Shown: positions 12,236 through 25,672, numbered from the stretch's first letter. The stretch: DNA of 64,000 bases from Tetmemena sp. SeJ-2015 (GCA_027382625.1 JAJKFJ010021099.1:1-64000); one strand, 5' to 3'. A program made the numbers and translations. Notes: generated by a model from the sequence alone, not told the origin.

Positions 12236-12475
12236 GTCAACAGTTATAAGCCCAAAGAAGTATAGCTGAAAATTGCAGCATTAGCCGCTTAATTATGAAT
12301 TAAATGTTTGATTATATAAAAATGTTGCTCTCTTAAAAATTTGCACTTTAAATTTATTTTACAATAGAAAAAAATAGCATAAAGTATAGATTTTATTGAG
12401 GTGCAGCTGGCCTCTATGTGATTAAATTAGGATTAAAATTTAAAGCCTTAGATGTTCGAAATGGCTTCAATAACT
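11218..12475. mobile_element. 1.26-kb element with about 190-bp inverted repeats
   Basis: The left arm (about 11218-11410) contains ATCTAAGGCTTCAAATTTTA, ATCCTAATTTAGTCACATAG and ATAAAATCTATATTTTATGC. The right arm (about 12283-12475) carries their complements in reverse order with 10-20% differences. Inside, CTTCCAGAGGAAGAT (11401) is also inverted at about 11970. The interior holds a GC-richer 400-bp stretch (11490-11890) and the CAT microsatellite. Read with the ciliate code, a short open frame covers about 11470-11600, but no domain is seen. Probably a non-autonomous DNA element. Confidence 0.75.
12063..12237 (+). repeat. CAT/ATC microsatellite
   Basis: About 30 uninterrupted CAT units are followed by interrupted blocks (TCATCATCA, AATCATCAATCATC) and a final pure block. 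It lies inside the inverted-repeat element. Poly-His and poly-Ile frames here are artefacts of the repeat. Confidence 0.97.
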
Positions 12476-13315
12476 GGAAGAATAAGATTTAGGAGCTAAA
12501 ATTATCCTATAAACATATATTTCTTTTACTTTTTTTCATTATAAAAATTTACTGTCTAGGAAAGGCCCCCAGTTTTTAAAAATCAGGGATGAACGAATAA
12601 AATAAAATAAGGAAAGTTAAAATGATTGCAGAATATCTTCGATATGATTTCTGTCACTCTACTCCTTAAACACATTACCTCTAATAGTTGATAATAATAT
12701 ATTTCTAACTTTTTCAAATATTTTTTGTTTTAATTATAGTTTTCGATATTAGATTTCTTATGTTTTTTCTCATATTTTTTCTCATTAGCCTTTTTTAAAT
12801 TCTGCATCCTATGATTTACTACTATTGGCTCTGGTTTCTTTTTAACATTTAGAACTCTCTAGATCCATTAGTACAATACATTGAAAATCTCATTTTGTCT
12901 TAAAATTAAAAATAAATAAGATATATGATGGGAATGTCTAGGACTTTCGAATTATTAGATCTCTGGAATGGTTTTATCGAGAAATTTATTACATTTGATA
13001 TAATTCAAAAAAGTAATTTTATTTAATATTTTTATTTATGGAAAAAATAATTAATTTAGAAAGTGGATTATCATTGATTGGACCAAGTATTTTTCAACTG
13101 TTCTAAGACTATTAAATCTATATAAAATTTAATTACATAATTAAGCAAAATAATAATTTAGTATGAATATGAATACATGAAAGAAAGAAAAACCTAATGA
13201 TGAAAGAGTTCTTTATCAAAGTGCTATATATTTAAATTAGATATAGTTTTAAAACATTTTAAATTTAAATATGGAGTCAGCAACAAAAAGATCATTGTCA
13301 AGAAAATGAACACGA
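12476..13315. other. AT-rich spacer
   Basis: No gene, repeat partner or RNA is recognised. Confidence 0.4.
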
Positions 13316-13640
13316 TCACCTCAGTCTGAGTTATATTTTTGTGTCTGCGCGTTGAGTAGTTGTCTTTTTAGAGTGAGTGTTGATTCTTTTTGAATTTTAT
13401 AGTCGCTGAGGGTTCTAGTTGTTATTGTTGAAGATATTGCTCTGGATTTTGTTCAAAAGTACGCAAATGAAACCATTCTTTTGTAACTTTTCTTTCTTGC
13501 CTGAGAAGATGAGTCTCTTTAGATAGGGAGGAATGCCTTCCTTGTCTTGGATCTTAGCCTCTTCAGATGCCACTTTCGAGTTTTAAAAGTTGAGTTTGTT
13601 GTAGTCGATGTAGTTATTGATGTAGTTGTTGTAGTTGGCA
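13316..13640 (-). pseudogene. Ubiquitin-like domain remnant
   Basis: With TAA/TAG as Q a minus-strand frame runs from about 13640 to the TGA at 13316-13318. Its middle reads [20 protein letters not shown] (about 13495-13555). This matches the central helix and beta-turn of ubiquitin, where the canonical form is [20 protein letters not shown]; the part before it is Asn/Tyr-rich and does not align. The expected residues after GK and the LRLRGG tail are not kept in recognisable form. It could be a decayed polyubiquitin copy or a diverged ubiquitin-fold protein. No host gene surrounds it. Confidence 0.6.
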
Positions 13641-14629
13641 TTTAAACAAAGAATTAATTTAATTTAAAGCGTTATATATTATGAATCACAGAGCAAGGAC
13701 TCAATCAGAATGTATTTCTAAGTTATGCTCAAAGACGATCATCTATTCATTATCAACCTATTATATATTGCAAGAAACCTTTAGAAAAGAAATGTCAGTT
13801 AATAAAATTAAATATACTATTTAAATATATTATTTAATTTGGGAAAGTGAATTATTCAAAGTTATAGTTTACATACCGTGGCTTAATTTACATTGAAAAA
13901 GATTTTATTTCCTTCTAGACCCTGATCTCAAATATGGGATAGATTAGGAATAGATGATCTTTAGTTTATTTTTTTGAAATACAAAAATATGATTTGAGGC
14001 CATCTAAACTATAATATTGATTTATTAATTTGTGATGATATTTATAATAAAATGGTGTGGAAATCTAGATTATCATTATCCAGAGACAGAAGGCTAGTTT
14101 TAATTTTATAATAAAGTAAAATTAGAAGTCAAACCATAGCAAGTATTAGGACTGAAGATCAATAACCTAGGCAAGAATTCTAGGGCTTACAATAAATATA
14201 TTTATATATTATTATTCATGCGATAGGGTGGAAATCATATGATAAGGGTAAATTCCAATTTCAGATCTTTTGAAGAATGAACTAGTGATGCAACAACTTT
14301 AGAAATTATAAACTCATAACTTCGCAGTCCTTCAAAGAATTCATCAATTCTTGTCAGATCAGTTTCTCTCTTTTATGATATTATATTTGAATTTGCGATT
14401 TTATGATCACCTAATGTATCTTATCTATAATAAAAATCCCTAACTCTTAATACTCTTTAATATTGCAGGATTAGAAAGTTTGATAACAGCTATGGAAATA
14501 AATAAGAGAGATTTTGAGATTAAGCCAAATATTATATAATTATTACTAATTTGTGAATTTTTTAATAATTTTTTAAGTAACAAATATAATCAGTTTAATG
14601 CAAAATAAAATTATATACCTAATTATTAA
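13641..14629. other. AT-rich spacer
   Basis: No convincing gene. The reading frame of the next ORF stays technically open in the ciliate code for some 270 bp into this region, but the translation becomes pure AT-rich noise. Confidence 0.35.
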
Positions 14630-14965
14630 TTCTAGCCACCCCTGAGCTGCAGAACTTCCTCCACATTTCCCATTCTATTTTTGAATTGAGGAGAGCGATT
14701 CTTGATTGATCTCTCTGATTTATGCTGATAAAGGCTCAATAGCTCTTCCCTTGAGTTCCTTATCCTAAATACCCTTGAGCCAGCTAATATAAGAGTAGAG
14801 GCCAAGGATTGCCTTCCACATTTCATCAAGTCGAATCTGCCCTACTCGCCTTTTTTTTCTTGAGGCTCCAGCATCTTTTGACTTCTCATCCTCGATTCGC
14901 TATTTCAATCGCTCGGTGTATTTAGCACTCCAGGGCCCCCACTGTCTATTATATTGCGTTTGTGG
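14630..14965 (-). CDS. Unidentified ORF fragment (ciliate code)
   Basis: On the minus strand, reading TAG/TAA as Q, the frame gives TQYNRQWGPWSAKYTERLKQ, then RIEDEKSKDAGASRKKRRVG and QIRLDEMWKAILGLYSYISW. It is charged with a basic patch (RKKRR) and a Trp/Tyr-rich helix. The GC content is clearly above the flanks. The N terminus runs into AT-rich DNA and no ATG is defined. It may be a transposon ORF piece or a diverged gene segment. I do not recognise the family. Confidence 0.4.
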
Positions 14966-15379
14966 GTGCACCCCTAATTTAAAAATTTTAAGAAATTTTT
15001 AATTTTAAAAAATTTTAAAAGTTTTATTTTTTTAAATCAATATTTTCTCTACTATTTTTTTCAGAAATTTTTTATAATAAAATAACTCTAGAATGGATTA
15101 TGAGCGATCGGCTCAAGTGTCTCAATTGACTCAGTCGAAAAATTTTACCACAAATTTTTTTCAAAAGATAAACGATGACTACTTCAACATCAACTAAAAA
15201 ACTCATAATGTCATTCAATCGCATGGAAATAGAAGCATAAGTCAATTTCAAATTAAGATCCTTGTGCAAATTATTTGGATTAAAGCTAAATTTTTTAATA
15301 TAGATGACTGACCAACATGAGAAAAGAATAACTAAAGCTCAAATTAATTATAATCTGAAAGACCTTATATTAAACATAA
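14966..15379. other. AT-rich spacer
   Basis: Nothing recognisable on either strand. Confidence 0.35.
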
Positions 15380-18300
15380 GGTATAGAGATGGTCAACCCC
15401 AGAAAATGGAGGGGCCCAGTTTATTTTTCAACTAAAAGCAAAAATTTTCACCTCACGGAGTTTAGGCCTGGTTGAGAAAAATTTTTAAACCCTGTTTTTT
15501 AATTCCTACCTTTTATATGCACATTCTGGCAAGCATTGGGTCCTTCCCCCCAGAGGCTGAAAAACACCCCCCATCTCATGAAACCCTCCAAGGCCCCTTG
15601 GTTTGGCTTGCCCTTTGAAAAAACTTTGTGTTTTTAGTTCATTAACGCTTAAAAAGAGTTCAAACCTCTCTATTTTCGCTTGAATCAGAAATTTAGTCAA
15701 AACAAAATTTTAAAGGGGGAGGGGGGAATTTCAGAACCAAGTATCTAAGTCCCAAAGAGAAACATTTTTTTACGGGAACCCTGGAGAATAAAAATGTTTC
15801 GTTTTTATTTACCCCAAAAACCCCTGAAAAAAGGCCGAAGAATTTTTTTTGGGATCACTTTTTATAAAACAATGCTTCGTCTAGAATATAGAAAAAAAAA
15901 AACGAAAATATTGTGGTAAAAAATAATTTTCCATAATTTTGGGCCCTTTCAGTTTTTTATAAAATTATCTCTCCATTTTGGGGGCCTTGAAAAATTTTAA
16001 CACCAAAAAAAAATTATCGATGGGGGGTTTTTTTTAAAGTTTTTTAAAAATTTGGATTTAAGATAAAAATCTTCAAAAAAATTTCAACAATAGTTTTTTG
16101 GCCCAATTTTTGAGTGCCAGAAAAAGGGGTGGTTTTTATTCTTAACTTCCTCCAATTAAACAAAATTGGGAGATCTCGTTTTCAGCTAGAAATATTCCCC
16201 TTAGTTAACAACCCCCCCCCCGAGAAACTATTTTCTTTATTTGAAAAAACAGGAAAAGGATAAAATTTAAAAAATCAACCCCCTTCCCCATTAAAGAATG
16301 AAAAAAATCAATTCTGTAAAAAAAGGGTCAACCAAGCTTTCCCAGAAATAAAACGATTAGCCATTAAAAGAAAAACTTTGTTGGAATAATAAAAGAAAAA
16401 TATTTCCCTTAAAATTTATTAGTGAAAGTTAATTCTAATATATAAAATCTTATTTTTTAGAGGTTTTGGGCGATTCCATCGTTTAGGATGTCTGAATCTT
16501 TGTTAGTGGAATTGTCGATCATCATCAAGTTTAGATTGAAAATACGCTTCGAGCGATTAGGTTCCAAAATCCACTTTTAAATTTTGTGAGTGAGGTAACC
16601 GGAGGAGGATTCGGCTTCTATCTCCTGGCCTTGAAGATCTTGGAAGACGGGTTTTATAAAGCTAAAAATTTTCTTTCATTTTTTTCTAATAAGTTATTGA
16701 TTGAGAAAAAACTTACTCGAATAAAAGGGGGCAACAAAGTTTACGAAAGCCATTCGTCTGAGATGAGAAGATAATCATTCTTATTATTTCCATCAGCTGC
16801 TATTTTTCCTTTTTCTTAAGGGCTTTGACAGATGAAAAAGGGTATTCAGGCCAAGGGGGTTGCCCACGTTTAAGAAAAAATTGGCGACAATTGCCTTATC
16901 CCCCTTTCGACTTTGCCCATAGGAACTGCTTTATTGGGCCCAATTATTCTTTCATGCCTTTATAAAATTTCGCACCGGGGGAAATTTCCCCAACGGGCAC
17001 CCCCCTCATTTTTAAAAATTTCGCACTTTTTTGAGCAATTCTTTTTTTCCTTTAAAAATTTTCTTATCTAATAAATTTCCGGGGGATTTAACGCCTTCGT
17101 TCCGAAGGCAAAAATAAATCCCACAATAAAATAAAAATTTAAAATTTTTTTAAAAATTATTTTAGGGAATTTCTCTTTTTAAAAAAATTACCTAAAAATT
17201 TCAATTGCTTCGACCTAAATTTCCTATTTGGGGCCCTTTGGAGCAACCCCCATTTTCTTACTAGAGGTTCCCCTAGTGCCAATCCAAAATTTTTTCAAAT
17301 GTTTTTCCAAGAAAATATTTTTTGGAATTTCCCCTTTTTTTTAAAAAATATAATTTTGGACTTCGATCACTAATACATTTTAATTTCAGGGGAAAAATGA
17401 GATATAATATTTAAAGGGGAATTTAAAATTTTAAGTTTGAAAATAGGAAAAAGGGTTAGCATCTGACTTCGCAAATTATTCTTCTTTTTAATTAAAATTT
17501 TTAAAAAATTTTTTTTTTATAATGGTTTTCTGATCGGGTCCCCCAAATCGATCCCCTTTCAGCTGTTTTGCAACCTTTTTAAAGATCGGGAAATGCAACA
17601 TTTCTTTTTGAAAAGTTTGGGAAGGTTTTTACCTTTTTCAAAATTTAATTTTTCATACTTTAATCCTTTTGATCGTAGAGTTCTTTTTCTCAAACTGACT
17701 GAATAAAAATTTTTATCATTAATGGGTTATTTTTTTTAAAAATTTAAAACTTCCCGAAAAATTTAAAAAATTAAAAAAGGGTAAGGGAGAGGGCGGAACG
17801 AATCCGGGGGTTTTGGGAATCTGAGGACGCAACCCAAATCTCAACGATCAAACTTTACCCCAGAGTTTTTTAAAAACCCCCCCAAAAACAAAATTTTTGG
17901 GGGAAAGAGAGACAAAAGCTTCATTTTTCAAGAAAGGTAAGCTTTCTCAAGGACCCAAATTTTGAAAGGTTTAAACTCAATTTTTTAGCCCCTAAGGTAA
18001 TTGAATTAAAAGATGTTCAAGAACAAAATTGAATCGAAATTGCCAAGAAGCCCCAAGGAAAAAACCCTTAAAAGAAAAAAGAAAAAAAACTCCAAAAACC
18101 CTAAAATTTACCCCATTATCTCATTTTTGATCTTGGGGAGAAAAAGGGATTAAATTGGGCCCGGGAAAGAGGTTAAAGTTAGGGTAGGAAAAAAACCAAG
18201 CCAAAAATAGAAAAAAAATTTTAAAAAAAGAACAACCTTTAACAATTACCCCCCTAACTTAAAAAATTTGGGAAAGGAAAGTTAAATAAAAATGAATTGT

Positions 18301-21300
18301 AAGCCTTCCCCAAAAAGAAAGAAAATTTTGGGAACACCCCCTTTTAAAACCCAACAAAAAACCATTTTTGGCATTTTTTTTTAATCAAAAAATCTTGGTT
18401 TTTATTAAAAAAACTTTTCCTCACGGGGAAAAATTATACCTAAGTTGCCCCACTCAAAAACCCCAAGCTAAATGAAATAGTTCAAAAATTTGGTAAAAAG
18501 GGAAAACTTTTCCGCGCTTAAAAGGTTTAGTTTAGAAAACAATAAAGGATATTTACAAAAGGGGGTTTCTTCCAACTAAGGGGAATAATGCTAAAATTAA
18601 AAAAATCTTTTTTTTCATCTCGGGGCTGCAGCCCGGGGGAATTAAAATTTTAAACACTCTGCGCCAAATCCCTTAATGAGAATTTTTCCTTGTTAAAGGG
18701 TTGTTATTAAACGTTTTACGGGGTTTTCTCAAAAGACAAAAAGGACCGTTTTATCACCTTTTGTTTAAAAAAAGCACTAGGAAGCATCAGCCCGCAATTT
18801 AAAGCCTTAGACTAAAATTAACAAAAAAGGAGAACAAATTTTCAGAGTTTTCCTGGGAAAACTCTGGGAAATTTAGGTCGAAAAATTAAGAAAAATTTTA
18901 AATTTTTTGGGGGGAAAGGATAGTTTTAGACAAGATTTCAAAAGTTAAAAAAATTTTTAAAGGGAGAGAAAAGGAATTAACCAACCCAAAAATCGCAAAA
19001 AAGGGGTTTTTTTGGAACCCTACAAAAAAGATGTTGGCATTTCCCCCCCCTTATTTCTTACAAAAATGCTACCCTTAAAAATTTTTTAAAGGAAGGTTGA
19101 GACAAGTCATTACCCCCGAGGAAAATTTTGGCGCTTACCGAAACTCAAAAATAAATGTTTTTGGATGAAAAACCAAAACAAGTGGGGGATTTTTAGATTG
19201 GAAAACTTTAGTTGGTGAAAAAGATCATTTAAAAAACGGGCGAAACCGGCAAAAAATTTGCAAAAGAAATCGAAAAAATTAATGAAAGGGGTAAGAATTG
19301 CCCCGATTTTTTTATAAACCCCCTAAAACCCCAATAAAAATTTGGGGGGCAAACACCCCGGGGGTTTAAAAGGGGAAAAGATAAGGTTTCTTCATCGGAC
19401 CCAAAAAAGGAAATTCCAAAAGGGACTGCAAGCACAACACTACAACCAGGTACTGCTTCATTTTATTTTCCTAAGGGATTTGGCCGGGGTATACCAATTA
19501 TTTGGGGAAAGACTTGGGGGTTAATTGGGGGGAATAAATTGCATTCCCAATTTCCAAAAAATAAACAAAAAAAAAAAAAAGTCTTTGGCTCATCTCCCTA
19601 ACACATCAAAAGGATCCTGGGGGCCCCGCTTACACTCCCCCCGGGGTCGGGGCTACCCAGGGTAAATTTAAAGGTTTTTAAAGGGGGATGAAGCGGGAAA
19701 AAAAGGGAATTTTTAAATTCCACGGGGGGTTCGAAAAAGGTTTAATGAAGGAAAAAGGGCACCACACAACCCCTTTTAACAAAAAAATAGTTTTGGATTT
19801 TGGGGGACTAAATTTCAAAAAATCAAAAAGGGCGCGAAAACGTGTAAAATTTTTTAAATTTCGAAAAAACTTATCCAAGGGAAGGTTTCCCCCGGGAGTT
19901 CAAAGCCCCAAAAATTAACTAATCCCGGAGGTTAAGGGGAAGAAAAGGGGAAGGTAAAATTTCCCAGCATTTTAAACTGCCCCAAAGAGAAAATAAAAAT
20001 GGTTTGGAAAGCGGGGAAATCCGAAAACCAGCCTCAAAATCCATTGAAAAATTTTCCCGTGAGGAGCAGGGGAAACCCCTAAAAAAGAAAGAAAGGCTTA
20101 AAACAAAAATTCAAGAAAAAGAGGCAAAATTTAATAGTTGCGAAGGGAAAACTGGGGTCAGAATTGCAAAAATTAAAAAAGAAGAAAAAACCAGCAAAAC
20201 CAAGGGGGAAGGGGCTTTTGCAGCATTCTAACCTTTTTCGACTTTTTTTAAACCCAATTTACAAGGAAAAATTTTTTTTCAGAGGCACATTAAAAAGAAT
20301 TAAAAAGAAAACATTCCCCCCTATTTTTCCAATTAATCTTAAAACCCCAAAAAACCCCAAAATGATTTTTATATTTCCAGGGTTAAAGGGTTTTTTGGGT
20401 TTAAAGTGAAATTAAAGGAGGGGCTTTTTAACCCTTAAAAAAATCTTTTTAAAATTCGGGTCTTTACAAATAAATGGGTAGGGCCTCCCCAAATTTCCAA
20501 CCAATTTTTTCCAAGGGAAAAAATCTTTTTAATGAAAAGGTATTAGTATGTTTTCCCCACTTTTCATTTTGAAGGCCACATCCCGTTGATCCCCCTTTTC
20601 CAAAAGGGTCCATCGCCTAAATGATCTCCCCAAAAAAATTTTCCCCCACCATTTTTGCTGCCTTAAAAAAACCCCAATTTTCAGATGCATTTTTATTTGT
20701 TAAAAAATTCCCCCTGACTCGAGTTTCTTCTTCACATATGAAAAGAGAAGACTCGATTGGATTGAGCCGGGGTTTAATTTTTCTTTGAAAAATTCCCCCC
20801 CAATCATCTATGGGTACTTTTTTGGATCAATCATTTTCCCAAATGAGGATGACATCTTCTTACTGAAAAATCCTTTTATAAATTTTTTCCGGTTTTTAAA
20901 AATTAAATTTCGAAGCCCCCAAAAATTTAAAATTAAAAAAGTAAAAAAAAATTGCAATATTTTTTTTTACTTTATGCATTCTTTTTTTAAAATTCAATTT
21001 TTTTTTTAAAGCAATTAAAATGTTTGGAAAAAAATTTCCAAAATTGGGTGAAAAATTTTTGCATTAAGGCGTTTAAGTGTTTTTCGTTTAAAATGAATTT
21101 TAAAGTTTTATTTTTACTTTGAAAAAAATTTTATTTTTTATTTTTTGATTTAAAATATAAAAAAAAAGTCCCCCTAAAAATTTAAAACCCAGCCCCCAAT
21201 TAATTTTTTAGTTTTTTTGAAAAAACCCAAAAATTAAATTTCTGGTCAATTTTTTTTATTTTTTTTACAAAAATTTAATCCCAAAAACCCCTTAAAAAAA

Positions 21301-22320
21301 CCTTTTCATCCCCCAATTTTTTTTAAGTTCCCAATTAGGGAAATAAAGAAGCATTTCCCTATATAATTAAAAAAACCCAAAAACCCCCTTTAAACTTCAT
21401 ATTTTATTTTGGGGAGAAAACCAAATTTTTTCTTCAAAAAATAAAAAAAAAATTTTAAGTTTATAAAAATTTAAAAATTTTCTTTTTTAAAAATTTTTTG
21501 AATTTTTATCCTGGGGGAAAACTATCCTCTCAGGTTTTAGATTGATCCTTCTTGACTATCTCTTTCCTCATAAAAACTTACAAATTATGAATAAACGTAA
21601 TAATACTTGAAGTTGTCAACATCGACTCCCAAATGGTTTACCATTTGGGGAAAACATAAAGTATTTCTTCCTTCTAAATCAAAAAACTTGGGGAAGGGGA
21701 GTTCCCCCCTCTAAAATCCAAATTTTCTTTGGGTTTAAATTCACTAAATTAATATGTTTTCCCTTTTCAAATTTAAAACAAAAAAAAATTTTTTTTTTAA
21801 TTTTTTAATTTCGAAAAAAAGAAATTTAAGGAAGGGGATTTTTTAAAACAGGGAAAAAAAAAATATAAAAAATTTATATTTTAAGTTAAAATATATTTAA
21901 ATTTACTTTTGATACAAAAAACAATAATGGAGTAAGTTTTGTGTGATCTAGTGTCTAAAAATCTAATCGAACCTTAGAAAAATATGAGAATGATTTAGAA
22001 GTCTAATCTTTACTTCTCTCATCTAAATAGAGGTAGAATTTAATACTTAAAAATAAAAAGAATGCAAAAATATAATTATTTTTTCCATGTTTGAGGTTTT
22101 GCCGCTTTTAATTTTCCCCAAAATTTAAATTTGGTTGTGATTAATTTTAAAATAGAAAATATTTTTAAAAGCCAGAAGGAAAATATCTTTTTCCCCTGAT
22201 AAAAAAAGGAAAATATTACCTTCTTTTCCTTTTCTAAAGACAATTTCCTCTTCGAAGCAAGTTTCGGCATTGACATATCATGAAACTTTGCCTTCGGGAT
22301 GAGTTGTATTACTTCTTTGT
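15380..22320. other. Seven-kilobase homopolymer-textured zone, no genes
   Basis: Nearly every position lies in a run of 2-8 identical bases (GGGGG, CCCCCCC, TTTTTTTT, AAAAAAA alternating), on both purine and pyrimidine. No intron, pointer, transposon end or conserved protein word was found. Open frames up to 80 codons here are Lys/Phe/Pro-rich and domain-free. The texture is what homopolymer-inflated long-read consensus looks like; decayed satellite DNA is the alternative. Coordinates and base calls here should be treated as unreliable. Confidence 0.5.
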
Positions 22321-22609
22321 TTATCACTCTAAGAACTATGAAGACTGAACATAGAAAATTAGAATTATTTAAGGAATGTACTCACTGTTCAATAAGGCGC
22401 TAAAATCAATAAGCTTATGCTTGTGCCAGTTATCATGTTAGAGAATTCTTCGTGTGTTCTCGATCTTTAGCTTGTGATAATTATTCCAATTTAATCTTAA
22501 TTTTTATTTATTGCTTAAGACAATTGGAGAAACTGGGCAATTTGTAAAAAAGCACTTCGTATTATAGAACGGGATTTCCAATCAGCAAAGAAAACTACTA
22601 AACTTAAAA

Positions 22610-23300
22610 AAATTAATGCAGAATCGAAGGTTTTTTTAGATAAATAGGCCATCTTACTCTTGGAGCAGAAAGTGAGTACAAGCCAGAACTAAGAGAGCAC
22701 AGAGTTAAAGTGAGAAATAAACTATCAATAAATTTGAGCTTTATTAATATTTTAATGTCGCAATCCACGCCATATACACATATTTAAACGCAAGCACTCT
22801 TAGAGCTTTCTCTTTCTTGTATTTTTATCGTCATCATCATCATCTTTGTACTCAAAGCTCTCCTTCTCAGGAGGAGCTCAAAAGCAAAGATTTTTCTCAA
22901 AGTTCTAACTCTACTTCTGTTTAACTTCCTTATAATAAAATATTTCTGCGTATCTCTGCAATATAAACTTATCGCTTTGTCAAAAGTTTTTAAACACTTT
23001 AAAGAAACTACAGTTTTCAAAGCTGCTCTTGAGAGGGAGAGCGTAAGTACAAAGCCAAAGATGATGATGAAGATAACGTACAAGATAGAGAGAGCTCTAA
23101 ATGTGTTTGTGTTTAAATATTTGTAAATAGCAAGAGTAACGACATGGAAATATTCATAAAGCTCAAATTTATTGTTAGTTTATTTCTCACATTAACTCTG
23201 TACTCTCCATGCTCGAGATTTTACTCCACTTCTGCTACTAGTATAAGATAGTGAATTTTTATAAAAAACCTTCGATAATGCGTTAAATAATTCAGTATAA
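22610..23300. repeat. Foldback element, about 0.69 kb
   Basis: The left arm (22621-22875) and right arm (23040-23290) are inverted copies at roughly 75% identity. Landmarks on the left are TCGAAGGTTTTTTTAGATAA, GAGAAATAAACTATCAATAA, TTAGAGCTTTCTCTTTCTTG and TCATCATCATCATCTTTGTA; each recurs complemented on the right. The loop is about 22880-23040. No coding potential. A different sequence family from the foldback at the left edge of the window. Confidence 0.8.
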
Positions 23301-25672
23301 TAATACAACTCAAGATTGGCTTCTTGTGCTTTGCATTCATCTTATTTAATAAGCATACTATGACGCTGTGTGTTTTTTCGCTAAGAAGTGCATCATCATC
23401 CAGTAAAGGACTATATGTAGAAAGTAGCTTTTAAGTTAAGAGAAAGTTAGACTATGTGCTTAGATTAAAATGTTGAAAATCTATTTTGAAATTATATAAA
23501 TGTGTAGCTGTATCGCCCCATCTATTGTGCTTGTCATCCTTATTCAGATATCCTTGATTAGGTTATTGTATACTCTCTCTAAGGAACGAACTTACTGTTT
23601 TTAACTCCCACTTAAGAGCATTCTGAACCTCTTCTTAGAGACGATAAGTATCATTGGATGGTTTAACAATCAATGAAGAATCGGGTGATCTGGGCCTTAG
23701 GAGATCATTTATATCTTTGGAGATGGAATTTGTAAGAAGTGGAGCACAAAATTCCATTCTCTTAAGTTATAGGGTAAATCCGCAATATTTCAAGAGGTCG
23801 CAAGTTAAAAACTTCTAATTTACACTAATTTTTGACGAATTTAACTAATTTTAAATAGTTTTCTCGATGATTTATATTGTTTAAATATAAACTATCAATT
23901 TTTCATTATCTATAAAAGGATCTAAATTTTAACTCATTCATTCTAACCTAAAACTAATTTCAAATTTTATTGTTCAAAACATAATATTAAAAAAATACAG
24001 ACTAATTACTTTTTTCATTTCTTATGAGATTACATCGAGACATTTTTTTTATTTACTTAATTACTTATTAAAATTAAAATTGTGACTTCAACCTGCACAA
24101 CCTGTTCTTACAATATTTATTATTATTCTATTCTCCCTCCAATAATACCCCTATTGGAATTTACATAATCTAAACTTTACATAGGGGGCCATTAATTCAG
24201 CTATCTGGAAGATTCCATAAAGTCTTTTATTTAATATTGGAAAATTTTAAATAAATGAATAATTAATTAATTTTAATTTAGAGAATTTATTTAACCAAAA
24301 TTATTTTTTTAAAAAAAATGCAAAATATAATATAACTGAGACCTTAATAAAATTAGAATTAAATTAATTTAAATATTAAAACTTTCACATATGTGTCAGA
24401 TGAAGTGTCATTTTGGATTAAATTTAAACCAAGATTAATAAGCTTTAAATTTTAATAATTTGTAACTATTTTATTTTTTTATTAAGATGAATTCCAGAGA
24501 TTTCAAGGGTAGATGTTGAAGAGAACTTTTAATTTACTAGGTTAGAGACTACAGCAAAATTACATCTTAGAAAATGATTCTTATCAAAAGAGCAGCAGAA
24601 AAGACTGGGTGACTTTCCTCTTCATCAAACTTTTTTATATGAAAATATATAAATCACTATCCAGTCTAAAATTGGCTAAAAACACTAATTTTTGGCCGCA
24701 TTTAAATTAAGAAATGCTATCTGGCCCATATTTTCTAATTTTCAGAAAAAGTAGCATAATTTTTTCGAGAAAAAAAAAGATAAAAAATATCTTTAAAGAA
24801 ACTTGATAGAACTAACTTTAACTTTTTAACTTATAACAAATTTTTTTTTATTAATAAGATAACGACCAATTTGTTTGTTTTTTTTTTTTTAATTATTAAG
24901 ATTTAAAAATAAAAACAATAAATTATTTATGAGATCTATGAAATTTTTGCATTAGATCTCTTAAACATATAAATGCACAAAATATTTTCAATAAAAAGAC
25001 CTTTCAAGTTCAATTTAATTTTTTCCCTAGATAAATATTTTAAATATCTCTTGAAGTATCAAAAGTAAAAAAATATGGCATGGATGGGCCTTTTGAATTT
25101 AATTTTGACTAAATAATTAATGGCTTATGACTAGATCGTTATTTATAATATGGGATAATTACGAATAGTTTATCATCAATTGCAATAAAAGAGATTATTA
25201 AATATCCTTCCTGATTTAGTAATTATAATTTCTCTATAACCTATTTGGGAGTTATTATATATTCCGTTAATTATTTTAAATTATGAATTTGTGAGATTCA
25301 AACCTTAGGATGTATATTAAAACCAACTACCAATTTATTGATCATCAAGACACCTCTAGTCATCTTCTTCAACTCTTCATTTTATATATCTTACCCCTGA
25401 TAGAGCATTCATATTTTAGCCATATTTTTACAAAAAATGTTGGTAGTGAGGAAAGGCCCTCCCCGAAAAGAACACATAATAAAAATTTTAAGATACATAG
25501 CAAATCTTAAAACCCAAGGCAAAATAATCTTAAACTTATTAATTATAATTTTATTCAATACTAATTATCATTTAAATTTCATTAATATTATTAAGATCAT
25601 ACAATTATAAAAATTTTTAGCCTTTATAAAATAAAGAAACTTAGGAATTTTAGGATAACATTAAAAATCAAA
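23301..25672. other. AT-rich germline spacer
   Basis: 2.4 kb of AT-rich DNA without a coding frame, RNA gene or repeat partner that I could recognise. Confidence 0.4.

Noticed and set aside
12016..12265. Poly-His and poly-Ile frames
   Set aside because: Both are readings of the CAT microsatellite in different frames.
20340..20365. Telomere-like AAAACCCCAAAAAACCCC
   Set aside because: It sits in the homopolymer zone where A and C runs alternate by chance, is short and irregular, and no chromosome end or TBE terminus accompanies it.
19229..21009. Several 60-80-codon frames in the homopolymer zone
   Set aside because: Lys/Phe/Pro composition mirrors A, T and C runs; no conserved words, starts or neighbours.
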